A DNA stretch of 64,000 nucleotides from Betaproteobacteria bacterium SG8_41 (lineage in GTDB: Bacteria; Pseudomonadota; Gammaproteobacteria; Burkholderiales; SG8-41), in contig LJTT01000025.1 of the NCBI GenBank assembly GCA_001303585.1, forward strand, positions 1 through 64,000, in the 5' to 3' direction. Shown piece after piece: positions 16,697-26,077 of the stretch (position 1 is the stretch's first letter; each line of letters begins with the position of its first letter). The notes under the pieces are model-generated. The model saw only the letters and a program-made list of their open reading frames with translations. It had not been told where the DNA came from and searched no databases. Both the position numbers and the translations under genes were made by a program.

Positions 16697-17812
16697 TCAT
16701 CCAGTGAGCACAACGACCTGCGCGGTGGCCAGACTTAGCCTGACTTCTGTTCCGACGGAAAACGAAGGTTGATTGGGTTTGTGGGCATCATCGACCAGAA
16801 TGACACTCTCACCGACCGTGACCGCATAGCGGATCAGGTTTCCCAGGAACTCCCGGTGCCTGACAACACCGTTCATGGTAACGCCCGCACGAGAGTCGGG
16901 CGCTGCAGCCGGTTGAGTCGCGACACTCTGGGGCCGAAACATGATGCTGCATGATTCCCCGGTTGCGCGGTCAGGGATTTGCGAGGCGCTCAAAGGCACC
17001 GAAATACCGCTCTTGGAGTGAAATACTGCCGTGCCGTTCTCGCGGGCCAATTGTCCATCCAGAATGTTCGCGATCCCGAGAAAGCTCGCCACGAAGCGAT
17101 TGGCGGGTTTGTCGTAGAGCTCGGCAGGGGTACCCACTTGCTGAACGACCCCCGCATCCATCACGGCAATACGGTCGGCCGTCGTGTTGGCCTCTTCCTG
17201 GTCGTGGGTAACGAAGATCGTGGTGAGCGCCAGCTTGCGCTGCAGTTCCAGCAGCTCCTGGCGCATCTGCACGCGCAGCTTCGCATCCAGGTTCGACAGC
17301 GGCTCATCGAGCAGCAACACCTGAGGCTCGACGACAACCGTCCGGGCGAGCGCGACACGTTGCTGCTGGCCGCCAGACAGCTGCGAGGGGCGGCGTTCGG
17401 CCAGCTCCGAGAGGCCCACGAGTTCAAGCACTGCATCGACCCGGCGCCGGATCTCGGGCTTCGGCAGACGGCGCTCCTCCAGCCCGAACGCGACATTCCT
17501 GCGCACGCTCATGTGCGGCCAAAGGGCGTAGCTCTGGAATACCATGCCGACGTCCCGCTTCCACGGCGGCAACGCGGTGACATCGTTGCCGCCGATCCGC
17601 ACGCGCCCAGACTTGGCATTGCCGAACCCGGCAATCAGGCGCAGCAACGTCGTCTTGCCGCAACCCGAGGGGCCGAGAAAAGTGAAGAACTCTCCCGGCT
17701 CGATCACCAGTGATACGTCCTTCAGCACATGGTTCTTGCCGTAGTAGAGATTGACATTCTCTATGCTGACGCCCGCGGCGTGCTTGCGTGCCATGCCCGT
17801 GTGCTCCGTCAT
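16697..17812 (-). CDS. ABC transporter ATP-binding protein, FbpC-like
   Basis: A 371-residue ATPase: Walker A GPSGCGKTT (47-55), signature LSGGQQQR (145-152), Walker B LLLDE (166-170), H-loop VTHDQEE, and a C-terminal TOBE-type region with MFRPQS. It belongs to the Fe3+/polyamine/sulfate group that energises FbpB-type permeases. Nine bases separate it from the permease gene upstream on the same strand. With the permease and binding protein it forms a complete importer. Substrate uncertain. Confidence 0.92.
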   Translation of the reverse strand: MTEHTGMARKHAAGVSIENVNLYYGKNHVLKDVSLVIEPGEFFTFLGPSGCGKTTLLRLIAGFGNAKSGRVRIGGNDVTALPPWKRDVGMVFQSYALWPHMSVRRNVAFGLEERRLPKPEIRRRVDAVLELVGLSELAERRPSQLSGGQQQRVALARTVVVEPQVLLLDEPLSNLDAKLRVQMRQELLELQRKLALTTIFVTHDQEEANTTADRIAVMDAGVVQQVGTPAELYDKPANRFVASFLGIANILDGQLARENGTAVFHSKSGISVPLSASQIPDRATGESCSIMFRPQSVATQPAAAPDSRAGVTMNGVVRHREFLGNLIRYAVTVGESVILVDDAHKPNQPSFSVGTEVRLSLATAQVVVLTG

Positions 17813-17821
17813 GCCAGTCCT

Positions 17822-19507
17822 CTAATATTCATCCGCCAGGCCGCGCGCTTTGTGGCCGCGCTCGATAACCCGATGAGAAAGGTAGGCTGCAACGCCGACA
17901 ATCACGACCGCGATGATCCCGAGCGCTGCGCCGGGTCCTCTGCCCGCGGCCGTCTGCATGAAGACATAGAGCCCGTACGCCAGCGGCGCATCCGATTCCC
18001 TCGAAACCAGCATGATAGTGGTCGACAACTCGACTGCAGCGGTGGCGAAGCTGGTGACAAACCCTGCCAGGATACCGCCCACCATGAGCGGCACTACGAT
18101 GCGACGCACGGTTGTGAGCTTCCCCGCACCCAGGTTCTCGGCTGCTTCCTCAAGCGCGACACTCAGCTGCTGGAGCGCAGCCGTACAGGCGCGCAGTGCA
18201 TAGGGCAAGCGGCGTACCGACAGCGCGATCACAAGCATTACCCACCAATTGGAGAGCGGCTCCCCGCTCCAGGGCAAATGCACGCCGAGGAACGTCCGCA
18301 GGTAGCCGATGCCGAGCACTACGCCCGGAACCGCCAGCGCTGCCATTGCCGTGTAGTCCAGCCACTTGCGCCCGATGATCTTTGTGCGCAGCGCAAGATA
18401 GGCAATCGCGGTACCGATCGTAACGTCGATCAGCGCCGCCAAAGAGGCGTAAAGCACGGTATTGGTGACGAACTGCGGCGATTGCTCGAATACCTCCAGG
18501 TAATGAGTGATCGTGTATCCGTCGGGCAGCACGCTGAATGACCAGATCGTTCCGAATGAAAGCAGCGTGAGGCCGATGTGCGGCGAGAGCACGAGCAGGA
18601 GGATCAACCCAATCACGCCGTACGACAGTATTCCCTCCCAGGGCCGCATCCGTCGTTTGGCCAGGCCGCCGCCACCGCGTTGCTCGGTCCCGTAGTCCTT
18701 GCCGCGCAGCGCCAGCGCCGCGATCCACATGGCGAAGAGGGAGAACAAAACGAGGATCACCGAGATCACATAGCCCATCGGGTCGGTGATGCCAATAGAG
18801 GAGATGCGGAGATAGGCCTGCGGCGCGAGCAGCGTGTTCACATTCAGCAATAGCGGCGTGCCGAGATCATCGAACACCTTGAGGAATACGATCGAGGCGC
18901 CGGCGACGTAGCCGGGCATCGCCAGCGGAAAGACAATGCGACGGAACAGGCGAATTCCGGAGGCGCCCAGGTTTTGCGCCGATTCCTCCATGGCGCGATC
19001 AATGTTGTTCAGGGCCGCCGAGAGATTGATCAGGATGAAAGGAAAGTAATGAATGCTCTCGACGAATATGACACCGTTCAGCCCTTCCATGAACGGTATG
19101 TTGATTCCGAACCACTCCTCCAGCAGCAGATTTATGCTGCCGTTGGTCCCGAACAGCAGTTGCATTGCCACCGCGCCGACGAACGGCGGCATGATCAACG
19201 GGATGATCCCCAGCGTCTGGACGATGATCGCTCCGCGGAACTCGAAGCGGGTCGTGAAGTAGGCGAGCGGCATCGCGAACAGCGTCGCGACCAGCACGGA
19301 CATCACGGCCACATAGAGCGAGTTCCAGAAGGCCTCGCGGAACAGCGAGGTGTTGAAGAAATCCTGGAAATTGACGAGCGTGAACGCGCCCGTCGCCGGC
19401 GCCTGAAAGGCGACGAAAATGACCTGCACGACGGGGATAACAAGAAACAGCAACAGGAATGCCGCGATCAGCAGTGCGGCAACCCGTTGCCCCCAATGCG
19501 CGTTCAT
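17822..19507 (-). CDS. ABC transporter permease, fused double-unit FbpB type
   Basis: A 561-residue inner-membrane protein with two permease halves of about six helices each. Each half has the EAA loop that contacts the ATPase: ESAQNLGASGIRLFRRIVFP in the first and EEAAENLGAGKLTTVRRIV in the second. This duplicated layout is typical of ferric-ion (FbpB) and related importers. It is the middle gene of the operon and follows a terminator-like hairpin that may lower its expression relative to the binding protein. Confidence 0.92.
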   Translation of the reverse strand: MNAHWGQRVAALLIAAFLLLFLVIPVVQVIFVAFQAPATGAFTLVNFQDFFNTSLFREAFWNSLYVAVMSVLVATLFAMPLAYFTTRFEFRGAIIVQTLGIIPLIMPPFVGAVAMQLLFGTNGSINLLLEEWFGINIPFMEGLNGVIFVESIHYFPFILINLSAALNNIDRAMEESAQNLGASGIRLFRRIVFPLAMPGYVAGASIVFLKVFDDLGTPLLLNVNTLLAPQAYLRISSIGITDPMGYVISVILVLFSLFAMWIAALALRGKDYGTEQRGGGGLAKRRMRPWEGILSYGVIGLILLLVLSPHIGLTLLSFGTIWSFSVLPDGYTITHYLEVFEQSPQFVTNTVLYASLAALIDVTIGTAIAYLALRTKIIGRKWLDYTAMAALAVPGVVLGIGYLRTFLGVHLPWSGEPLSNWWVMLVIALSVRRLPYALRACTAALQQLSVALEEAAENLGAGKLTTVRRIVVPLMVGGILAGFVTSFATAAVELSTTIMLVSRESDAPLAYGLYVFMQTAAGRGPGAALGIIAVVIVGVAAYLSHRVIERGHKARGLADEY

Positions 19508-19525
19508 TGAGACGTTCCGGGAGCT

Positions 19526-19561
19526 GAAAAAAACAAACGGGTCCGGGAAGACCGGACCCGT
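19526..19561 (-). terminator. Rho-independent terminator/attenuator between the binding-protein and permease genes
   Basis: On the minus strand a hairpin with a 10-bp stem (ACGGGTCCGG / CCGGACCCGT, loop TCTTC) is followed by an interrupted run of T. It lies in the 66-base gap between the binding-protein stop and the permease start. Partial termination here would give more binding protein than membrane components. Confidence 0.8.
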
Positions 19562-19573
19562 TCGGGACGGGCG

Positions 19574-20932
19574 CTACCGTGCAAGCGACAGAGCCTGTTC
19601 AGCCTTGGCCCGCGCTTGTGCATAGTTCTTCGTGACGAACGCGTCCCACTGTTCCTCCACCTCGGCCTGGCGCTGCGGTACGACGTCGGTCTTTTTCCGG
19701 CGTCTCTTCTTGAAGATGCTCGAGAACTTCGGATCCGCCGCCTGCGCCTCGGTGACGGGCGTTGCTGCCACCAGCCCGCGCGCTTCCTTGATCAGCGCGG
19801 CGACCTTGGCATTGTTCGGTTTCCTTGCCGCTGCCGCCTCCGCGTCCTGAATCGCGCGTACGGCCGCTTTCAGGTCGTCGAGCCGGTACGTGACCATCAC
19901 GTCGAACAACGAGTTGACGACATTGTAACGACGCTTTGACAGATCCACGTCAAACTTCACCGCTGCGCCGATCGACTTGTCCTTGAACGGATTGGGAAAG
20001 CCGGCGGGTGCCTTCGAGTAGGTAGCGGGATTGACCGGCAGCCGGCGAATCTTCGGGTCGAGTAGCGTCGCCTGGCCTTCCGGCGAGAGCAGGAACTCGA
20101 CGAAAGCCTCGGCCGCCTGCGGGTGCGGCGCATTCTTGAGGATCCCCACGTTGGCCGGCACCAGCGTGGTCACGGTCGGATATACAAACTCCACCGGAAA
20201 TCCGGTGGCCTGCGACGACAGGCCGAAAAAGTCGATCACGATTCCGAAACCGAAGTCGCCGCTGTTGACGCCGTCTGGAACACCAAAGCTGCGCTCGGTG
20301 ACGGTCTTGAAGTTGCCGGCAAGCTCCTTCCACTGCGCCCAGCCCTTGTCCCAGCCTTCGCCCTGCAGCAGGGTCTCTACCGTGAGGTGCGTCGTGCCGG
20401 AGCGCGACGGCGCAGACATGCCGACGTGGCCGTGATACTCGGGTTTGGCGAGATCCATCCATTCCTTCGCCGGCTTCAGATTCTTCGCTTTTATATAACG
20501 CGTGTTCCACATGATGCCGTATCCGGCGGCGGCAAAGCCGATGTAATAGCCATCGGGATCGTTGATCGGGTAGGCCCCGACTTTTTCGGGGATCCCCGTG
20601 ACTTTGGGCGTGTACTTTTTCAGCAGACCATCTCCTTTGAGCACTTCGAAAGCATCCGGCGCCGAAGCCCAGAAGATATCGGACGTGTTGTTCTTGGCCG
20701 TTTCCTGCACGTACTTGAGACCGGAGCTGGTGCTCTTGTTCAGGATCTCGACCTGCACATTGGGATTGCGCTTCTCGAATTCAGACTTGAATTTCCCGGT
20801 CAGATCCTTTGGGAACGACGTCACGACGACGACCTTGTTATCCGCCGCATGACCTTGGGCCGGCAGTCCTAACAGAGCGGGCGCGAGCGAAAGGAGCAGA
20901 ACGGCTCTCAGCAAACTACGAGAGTTACTCAT
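19574..20932 (-). CDS. Periplasmic substrate-binding protein of an Fe3+-type ABC importer
   Basis: A 452-residue exported protein. Residues 1-29 are a Sec signal peptide (LLRAVLLLSLAPALLG, cleavage near GHAAD). The mature part has the family-1 binding-protein fold of FbpA-like proteins (VVVTSFPKDLTGKFKSEFEK, SDIFWASAPDAFEVL, AEAFVEFLLSPEGQATLLDP). The last 80 residues contain a basic KKRRRKK stretch and a helical tail not seen in short FbpA proteins. The start at 20932 was chosen for its GGAGG site and the signal peptide. Ligand not determinable; iron is one option, organic anions another. Confidence 0.88.
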   Translation of the reverse strand: MSNSRSLLRAVLLLSLAPALLGLPAQGHAADNKVVVVTSFPKDLTGKFKSEFEKRNPNVQVEILNKSTSSGLKYVQETAKNNTSDIFWASAPDAFEVLKGDGLLKKYTPKVTGIPEKVGAYPINDPDGYYIGFAAAGYGIMWNTRYIKAKNLKPAKEWMDLAKPEYHGHVGMSAPSRSGTTHLTVETLLQGEGWDKGWAQWKELAGNFKTVTERSFGVPDGVNSGDFGFGIVIDFFGLSSQATGFPVEFVYPTVTTLVPANVGILKNAPHPQAAEAFVEFLLSPEGQATLLDPKIRRLPVNPATYSKAPAGFPNPFKDKSIGAAVKFDVDLSKRRYNVVNSLFDVMVTYRLDDLKAAVRAIQDAEAAAARKPNNAKVAALIKEARGLVAATPVTEAQAADPKFSSIFKKRRRKKTDVVPQRQAEVEEQWDAFVTKNYAQARAKAEQALSLAR

Positions 20933-21133
20933 GATAGCTATCCTCCAGAAAGTGAATTGCGCCGGTGGCCTGAAATCTTCCGGCAGCGAGAAGCCTTCAG
21001 GCAAACCGGTTTTTCATATTACGCTAATGAGTCGACTAGATCGTAAACCTGACGTGCCGGGCGCGCAAAGACGCGGTAACGATCTGGTTTGCTCGCCACT
21101 TACCAATTTTCATTCAAGGTCTTGCAGAAACGG

Positions 21134-22717
21134 CTAAAAGCCAACCGCTTGCCCGTCGGTGCGGCGCTCCGATGCCGCAAGGTAGCCGTCATCCATCTTG
21201 TAGATGAGCTGGGCGCGCCCGAAATCAGTGCTCCAGCGGTCGGCTTCAGTGAGCCGATGGCCTCGGCGGCGCAGGTCCGCGAGCACCGCCGCGGAAAAGC
21301 CCGGCTCGATATTGACATTGAGGCCCTCGTCGACGCGCCAGCGCGGGGCGTCGGAGGCCGCCTGCGGGTTCTGCCGGTAGTCCGCGAACCGGATCATCAC
21401 CTGCGAATGGCCTTGCGCCTGCATCGATCCGCCCATCACGCCGAAGCTCATCACGGGCTTGCCTTCGCGAGTGACGAAGGCGGGGATGATGGTGTGGAAC
21501 GGCCGCTTGCGCGGCGCCACGACGTTGACGTGGTCCGGCCGCAGCGCGAAGCCGTAGCCGCGGTTCTGCATGCTGACGCCCGAGGCCACGATGCCGGAGC
21601 CGAAGCCCATGAAGTTCGACTGGATGTAGGAGACCATCATGCCGGAAGCATCGGCGGCCGTGAGGTACACGGTGCCGCCGCGGCCGGGAACACCGTGCTG
21701 ATGCGCCTGCGCTTTTTTCATGTCGATCAGACGCGCGCGCGAGCGCAGGTAGTTTTTGTCGAGCAGCTCGGTGCTTTTCACGCGCATGGTCTCCGGATCC
21801 GACACGTGCTCGTAAAGATCGGCGAAAGCGAGTTTCATTGCCTCGATCTGAAGATGCAGGCTGTCCCCGGAATCCGGCGGGAGCGAACCCAGGTCGAAGC
21901 CCTCGAGCATGCCGAGGGCCATCAACGCGCCGATGCCCTGTGTGGCGGGCGGAATTTCATGCAGCGTGTAACCGCGATACGGATGCGCGATCGGCTCTAC
22001 CCAGTCCACCACGTGCTGGGCGAGGTCCGCGACCGTCATCGCGCCGCCGTGCTGCTTCGAATGGGCGGCAATCTGCTCGGCGAGATCGCCCTTGTAGAAG
22101 GCCTCGCCTTTGGTCTCGGCAATGCGCTTCAGCGCTTTCGCATGGTTTGGCGCGACGAATTTTTCTCCAGCCTCGGGGGCGCGCCCGCGCGGCATGAAGT
22201 GCTCGGCGAAGCCGGGGACGTCGCGCAGATCAGGCACCTGTCTTGCCCACAGCCGCGCGATGGTCGGCGACACCAGAAAGCCACCGGCCGCGTAGTCGAT
22301 CGCCGGCTCGAACAGGTCAGCAAAAGGCAGCCTGCCAAAACGCGCCGACAGTGCGACCCATGCTGACACTGCGCCCGGAACAGTGACCGCGTCCCAGCCG
22401 CGCGACGGCATCACCGTCTGCCCCTTGAAGCGATCGAGGTTCCACGCCGCCGGGGAGCGCCCGTTGGCGTTCAGGCCATGCAGCTGTTTTCCATCCCACA
22501 GGATGCAGAAGGCGTCGCTGCCGATGCCGTTGCTGGTGGGCTCGAGCACCGTCAGCGCAATCGCCGTGGCGAGCGCGGCATCGACCGCGTTGCCGCCTTT
22601 CAACATCATGCGCAGCCCTGCCTGCGCGGCGAGCGGCTGCGAGGTCGCAACCACGTTGCGCGCCAGAACCGGCATGCGCTGCGAGGGGTAGGGGAAATCC
22701 CAGCTAAATGGCTGCAT
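21134..22717 (-). CDS. Gamma-glutamyltransferase family protein, no signal peptide
   Basis: A 527-residue Ntn-hydrolase of the gamma-glutamyltranspeptidase family. Residues 24-60 carry the family start (ATSQPLAAQAGLRMMLKGGN). The chain should self-cleave before Thr349 (GRGGTVYLTAADASG). No export signal is visible, unlike the periplasmic E. coli enzyme, so it is probably cytoplasmic. Members of this branch often hydrolyse compounds other than glutathione. A second family member lies divergently beyond the Bug gene. Confidence 0.9.
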   Translation of the reverse strand: MQPFSWDFPYPSQRMPVLARNVVATSQPLAAQAGLRMMLKGGNAVDAALATAIALTVLEPTSNGIGSDAFCILWDGKQLHGLNANGRSPAAWNLDRFKGQTVMPSRGWDAVTVPGAVSAWVALSARFGRLPFADLFEPAIDYAAGGFLVSPTIARLWARQVPDLRDVPGFAEHFMPRGRAPEAGEKFVAPNHAKALKRIAETKGEAFYKGDLAEQIAAHSKQHGGAMTVADLAQHVVDWVEPIAHPYRGYTLHEIPPATQGIGALMALGMLEGFDLGSLPPDSGDSLHLQIEAMKLAFADLYEHVSDPETMRVKSTELLDKNYLRSRARLIDMKKAQAHQHGVPGRGGTVYLTAADASGMMVSYIQSNFMGFGSGIVASGVSMQNRGYGFALRPDHVNVVAPRKRPFHTIIPAFVTREGKPVMSFGVMGGSMQAQGHSQVMIRFADYRQNPQAASDAPRWRVDEGLNVNIEPGFSAAVLADLRRRGHRLTEADRWSTDFGRAQLIYKMDDGYLAASERRTDGQAVGF

Positions 22718-22739
22718 ATTCCTTGGAATCGCGATTAGT

Positions 22740-22849
22740 GAGTGACGAGCGGACTGAACCGCAGTTCAGTCGAGCCGCAGATAAATGCACATACACATAG
22801 ACCGATTCATCCTGTTGACTTCTGGTTTCAGGTCGCCGGTCACGCATCG
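22740..22849 (-). repeat. Junction repeats between the Bug and gamma-glutamyltransferase genes
   Basis: Read along the minus-strand genes: after the Bug stop comes a GCGTGACCGGCGACCTGAAA segment (sense type), and before the gamma-glutamyltransferase start comes TGTGCATTTATCTGCGGCT, the reverse complement of the CGCAGATAAA family. ACTGAAC-CGCA-GTTCAGT forms a small hairpin at 22753-22770. Same sense-then-antisense order as at other junctions. Confidence 0.6.
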
Positions 22850-23818
22850 TCAGATGGGCTTGACGCCCGCCTCCTTGGCCACCTTCTTCCACTTCGCCAA
22901 TTCCGAGAGGATGGCGGCCCGATGCTCGTCGATCGAGCTGCCAACCGGATCCGCGCCGCGGGCAACCAGGGTTTTGTTGTTCTTGGGGTCCTTGATTGCC
23001 GTGGCCAGCGCGCCATTGAGCTTCTCCGCTATCGGGCGCGGAATGCCCGCCGGCCCGATGAACCCAAACATGCTGCGCACGACATAGCCCGGAACGCCGG
23101 CCTCCTGCATCGTCGGGACGTCTTGCAGCGATACCGAGCGCTTTGAACCCGTTTGGGCGAGCAGGCGCACCTTTCCTGCCTGGACGTGCGGGAAGAGCAG
23201 CGGCATGCTGGCAAACAGCATCTGCACGTGACCCGCGATGAGGTCGACCAGCGCGGGGCCGGCCCCCTTGTACGCCACATGCACAAGCTGGATCTTGGCC
23301 GCCGAGTTGAGCATTTCACCTGCAAGGTGCCCGATCCCGCCGCGTCCCGAGCTCGAAAAGAAGATCTGCCCCGGCTTCTGCCTCGCAAGCGCGATCAGCT
23401 CCGTGACGCTCTTCACCGGCATCGAGGGATGGATGACCAGGCCCGAGGGAACGTCGACGATGATTCCGAGCGGAGTGAAGTCCTTCGCTGTGTCGAACGG
23501 CAGCTTCTTGTAGGTCGAGGGGTTGATCACGAAGCTGGCGGCGACGAGCCCCGTGGTATAGCCATCTGGCGGACTTTTCGCGATGATGTCGCCGCCGATC
23601 GTGCCACCGGCGCCCGGTCGATAATCCATCACGAAATTCTGGCCGATCGTTTCGCTCATTTTCGCCGATAGCAGCCGGAAGAAAAACTCGCTGTTTCCTC
23701 CCGGCGACGCGGGGTTTATGACGCGAATCGGCTTCGTCGGGAAGTTTTGTGCCCACGCGCCCCCGATGGCAGCAGAAGCCGCCAGGAGGCTCAAAAACAA
23801 CAATACTTTCGTTTTCAT
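22850..23818 (-). CDS. Bug/TctC-family tripartite tricarboxylate transporter binding protein
   Basis: A 322-residue periplasmic protein with a signal peptide (1-24, KTKVLLFLSLLAASAAIGGA then WAQ) and the Bug fold: FPTKPIRVINPASPGG, GAGGTIGGDIIAKSPPDGYT, LVHVAYKGAGPALVDLIAGH, and GIPRPIAEKLNGAL near the end. Such proteins bind carboxylates and deliver them to TctAB membrane units. The only tctBA pair in the window is 35 kb away, so this is an orphan here, as is common in Burkholderiales. AGGGAG precedes the ATG. Confidence 0.92.
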   Translation of the reverse strand: MKTKVLLFLSLLAASAAIGGAWAQNFPTKPIRVINPASPGGNSEFFFRLLSAKMSETIGQNFVMDYRPGAGGTIGGDIIAKSPPDGYTTGLVAASFVINPSTYKKLPFDTAKDFTPLGIIVDVPSGLVIHPSMPVKSVTELIALARQKPGQIFFSSSGRGGIGHLAGEMLNSAAKIQLVHVAYKGAGPALVDLIAGHVQMLFASMPLLFPHVQAGKVRLLAQTGSKRSVSLQDVPTMQEAGVPGYVVRSMFGFIGPAGIPRPIAEKLNGALATAIKDPKNNKTLVARGADPVGSSIDEHRAAILSELAKWKKVAKEAGVKPI

Positions 23819-24027
23819 GATTGTCTCCCTGATGTTCTGCCACATTCCGGCTGGATGCTCGCACGCTACGCGAATGCCCTGAGCTGGCGACCTCGTTGCG
23901 TTTGAACCTGTCGTGCTCCAGCAGCGTGTTACTGGCGTCCCCGGCGCCAGCGCAGTCGTCTTTTTTGTTGTCGCACGCCCGGGCAGGTGTTGCGAATTTT
24001 GATATTTGAAGCGCCCGCTGCGGGTGA

Positions 24028-24050
24028 GCATGATACACCATTGATCATGC
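24028..24050. promoter_or_regulatory. GCATGAT-N9-ATCATGC inverted repeat in a divergent promoter region
   Basis: A perfect 7-bp inverted repeat with a 9-bp spacer in the 363-bp gap between the divergent Bug and second gamma-glutamyltransferase genes. It is placed to act on both promoters. The symmetry fits a dimeric repressor such as a GntR-type protein, but none is encoded nearby. The rest of the gap (23819-24181) shows no gene. Confidence 0.5.
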
Positions 24051-24181
24051 CCAGACCGGGCCACGGCGCATTCTGCCCGGGTTCGCAGGCGACCCCAAAG
24101 CAAGGGCTGCCGGAAGGGCGAGTAGAATGCGTGGTCGTCAAGGCGCACACGACACCCGGCGCCGCTGTCAGGAGGGAGCGC

Positions 24182-25903
24182 ATGAAATCCAGTCGCATGA
24201 CCATCATGGGCACCCGGCATGTCATTTCAGCCGGCCATTATCTCGCCGCCCACGCGGGATTCGAAATCCTGGAGGCAGGCGGCAACGCGGTCGATGCCGG
24301 CGTCGCGGCCGGTATCGCGATCGGAGTTCTGCAGACGGACAAAGTCAATTTCGGCGGGGTGGCGCCGCAGATCATCTATACCGCCCGCAACCGGCAAGTG
24401 CATTGCATCGACGGCCTGGGTGTCTGGCCCGCGGCGATGACCGCCGATTACTTCGTCAGGAAGCACGGGGGCAAGATTCCGAAGGGTGTCGAGCGTTGCG
24501 TGGTGCCCGCTGCGCCTGACGCCTGGCTGACCGCGCTCGAGCGCTTCGGAACGATGAGCTTCGGAGAAGTAGCCGGCGCCGCGATCCGCTTTGCGCGCGA
24601 TGGCTTTCCCATGTATCCCCTGATGTCCGAGTTCATAAAGGATAACCGCAGCGAGTACGAGCGCTGGCCCTCCAGTGCCAGGGTCTTTCTGCCGAAGGGC
24701 CGAGTGCCGCAAGCGGGCGAGATCTTCGTCCAGGCCGACCTTGGCAGAACGCTCCAATACCTCGCGGACCAGGAGAAGAAGGCGGCGCGGCGCAAAGGGC
24801 GCAAGGCCGGCCTCAAGGCTGCGCGGGACGCGTTCTATCGCGGGGACGTGGCACGCGCCGTCACGCGCTTCATCGAGAAGGAGGGCGGGCCGATGCGCTT
24901 CGAGGATTTCGCGGATTTTCGCGTGCGCTTCGAGCCGACCGTGCGCGCGCACTTCGAGGGCGTCGAGCTGCACACCTGCGGGCCGTGGTCGCAGGGACCG
25001 GTGCTTCCGATGGCGCTCAACATTCTGAAAGGCTACGACCTGAAGTCGATGGGACATAACTCGCCCGACTATGTCCACGTGGTGACCGAAGCGCTGAAGC
25101 TCGCTTTTGCCGACCGCCATCATCACTTCGGTGATCCACGCTTCGTGGAGGTCCCGATGAAGGGGCTCGCGTCGGATCCCTACGCGGAGCATCGCCGGTC
25201 GCTGATCAGCGTGGAGAAGGCATGGCCCGGGATGCCCCCGGCAGGCGATCCCGCGACGCTTTCCCAGCTCAAGCATCGTTGCGTGCCGGCGCCGCAGCCG
25301 GAGGACGCCCCGGGCCCGGGCGACACCTCGTACGTCTGCGTAATCGACCGGCACGGCAACGCGTTTTCCTGCACGCCAAGCGACGGCTCCGACAAGACCC
25401 CGATCATTCCCGGCGTCGGCATTTTGTGCTCGGGACGTGGCACCCAGTCGTGGGCGGATCCCAAACATCCTTCTTCGGTCGCTCCGGGCAAGCGCCCGCG
25501 CCTCACGCCCAATCCCGCGCTGGCGCTGCGCGGCGGGCGTGCCTACATGCCATTTGGTACGCCCGGCGGAGACGTGCAGTGCCAGGCGATGCTGCAGGTG
25601 TTTCTCAACATCAATTTGTTCGGAATGGATCCGCAAAGCGCAGTCGAGGCGCCGCGGTTCTCGAACTACAGTTACCCGGGTTCGTTCGAGCCTCACGCCT
25701 ACTACCCGGGGCGCCTCTATCTCGAATCCCGCATCGATCGCGCCACAGGTGATGAGCTGGCGAGCCGCGGCCACAAAGTTTATTGGTGGGATGAGTCCAC
25801 CTGGCTCGCGGGGTCGGTATGCACCATAGTGGCGGATCGCGAGCGGGGCGTGCTGCATGGCGGCGCCGACCCGCGCCGGCCTGCCTATGTTCTGGGGTGG
25901 TGA
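24182..25903 (+). CDS. Second gamma-glutamyltransferase family protein
   Basis: A 573-residue member of the same Ntn-hydrolase family as the gene at 21134 but only distantly similar. Family landmarks are GFEILEAGGNAVDAGVAAG near residue 30 and the predicted cleavage/nucleophile Thr in PGPGDTSYVCVIDRHGN near 380. No signal peptide is visible. A strong GGAGGG site supports the ATG at 24182. It is transcribed away from the Bug gene. The pairing of two such enzymes with a carboxylate-binding protein suggests use of a gamma-glutamyl or amide-linked carboxylate; this is inference. Confidence 0.88.
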   Translation: MKSSRMTIMGTRHVISAGHYLAAHAGFEILEAGGNAVDAGVAAGIAIGVLQTDKVNFGGVAPQIIYTARNRQVHCIDGLGVWPAAMTADYFVRKHGGKIPKGVERCVVPAAPDAWLTALERFGTMSFGEVAGAAIRFARDGFPMYPLMSEFIKDNRSEYERWPSSARVFLPKGRVPQAGEIFVQADLGRTLQYLADQEKKAARRKGRKAGLKAARDAFYRGDVARAVTRFIEKEGGPMRFEDFADFRVRFEPTVRAHFEGVELHTCGPWSQGPVLPMALNILKGYDLKSMGHNSPDYVHVVTEALKLAFADRHHHFGDPRFVEVPMKGLASDPYAEHRRSLISVEKAWPGMPPAGDPATLSQLKHRCVPAPQPEDAPGPGDTSYVCVIDRHGNAFSCTPSDGSDKTPIIPGVGILCSGRGTQSWADPKHPSSVAPGKRPRLTPNPALALRGGRAYMPFGTPGGDVQCQAMLQVFLNINLFGMDPQSAVEAPRFSNYSYPGSFEPHAYYPGRLYLESRIDRATGDELASRGHKVYWWDESTWLAGSVCTIVADRERGVLHGGADPRRPAYVLGW

Positions 25904-25956
25904 CGTCGGAATCCTTTTTCGAGCCCGGCGCACAGCTTTCCAAGAAGCAGGGCACT

Positions 25957-25983
25957 AGAAAAAAGCGTTGCCGGCTTTTTTCT
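25957..25983 (+). terminator. Hairpin with A/T-rich stem after the gamma-glutamyltransferase gene
   Basis: AGAAAAAAGC and GCTTTTTTCT form a perfect 10-bp inverted repeat around a 7-base loop, 54 bases after the stop codon. It gives a T-run in either direction and is a plausible terminator. Confidence 0.6.
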
Positions 25984-26077
25984 GCCGTCCGCGAATGATC
26001 TTGACGGCTGCGGAACATGGAATAACGATCGTTGTTCAAAGGGTGCTGCGCATGCCATCATCAGTTCAGGACTGGCT

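Noticed and set aside
16312-16713. A 133-codon minus-strand frame between the ABC ATPase and the fatty-acid operon
   Set aside because: No ribosome site or conserved motif, and it overlaps both the 3' end of the ATPase gene and the structured RNA candidate.
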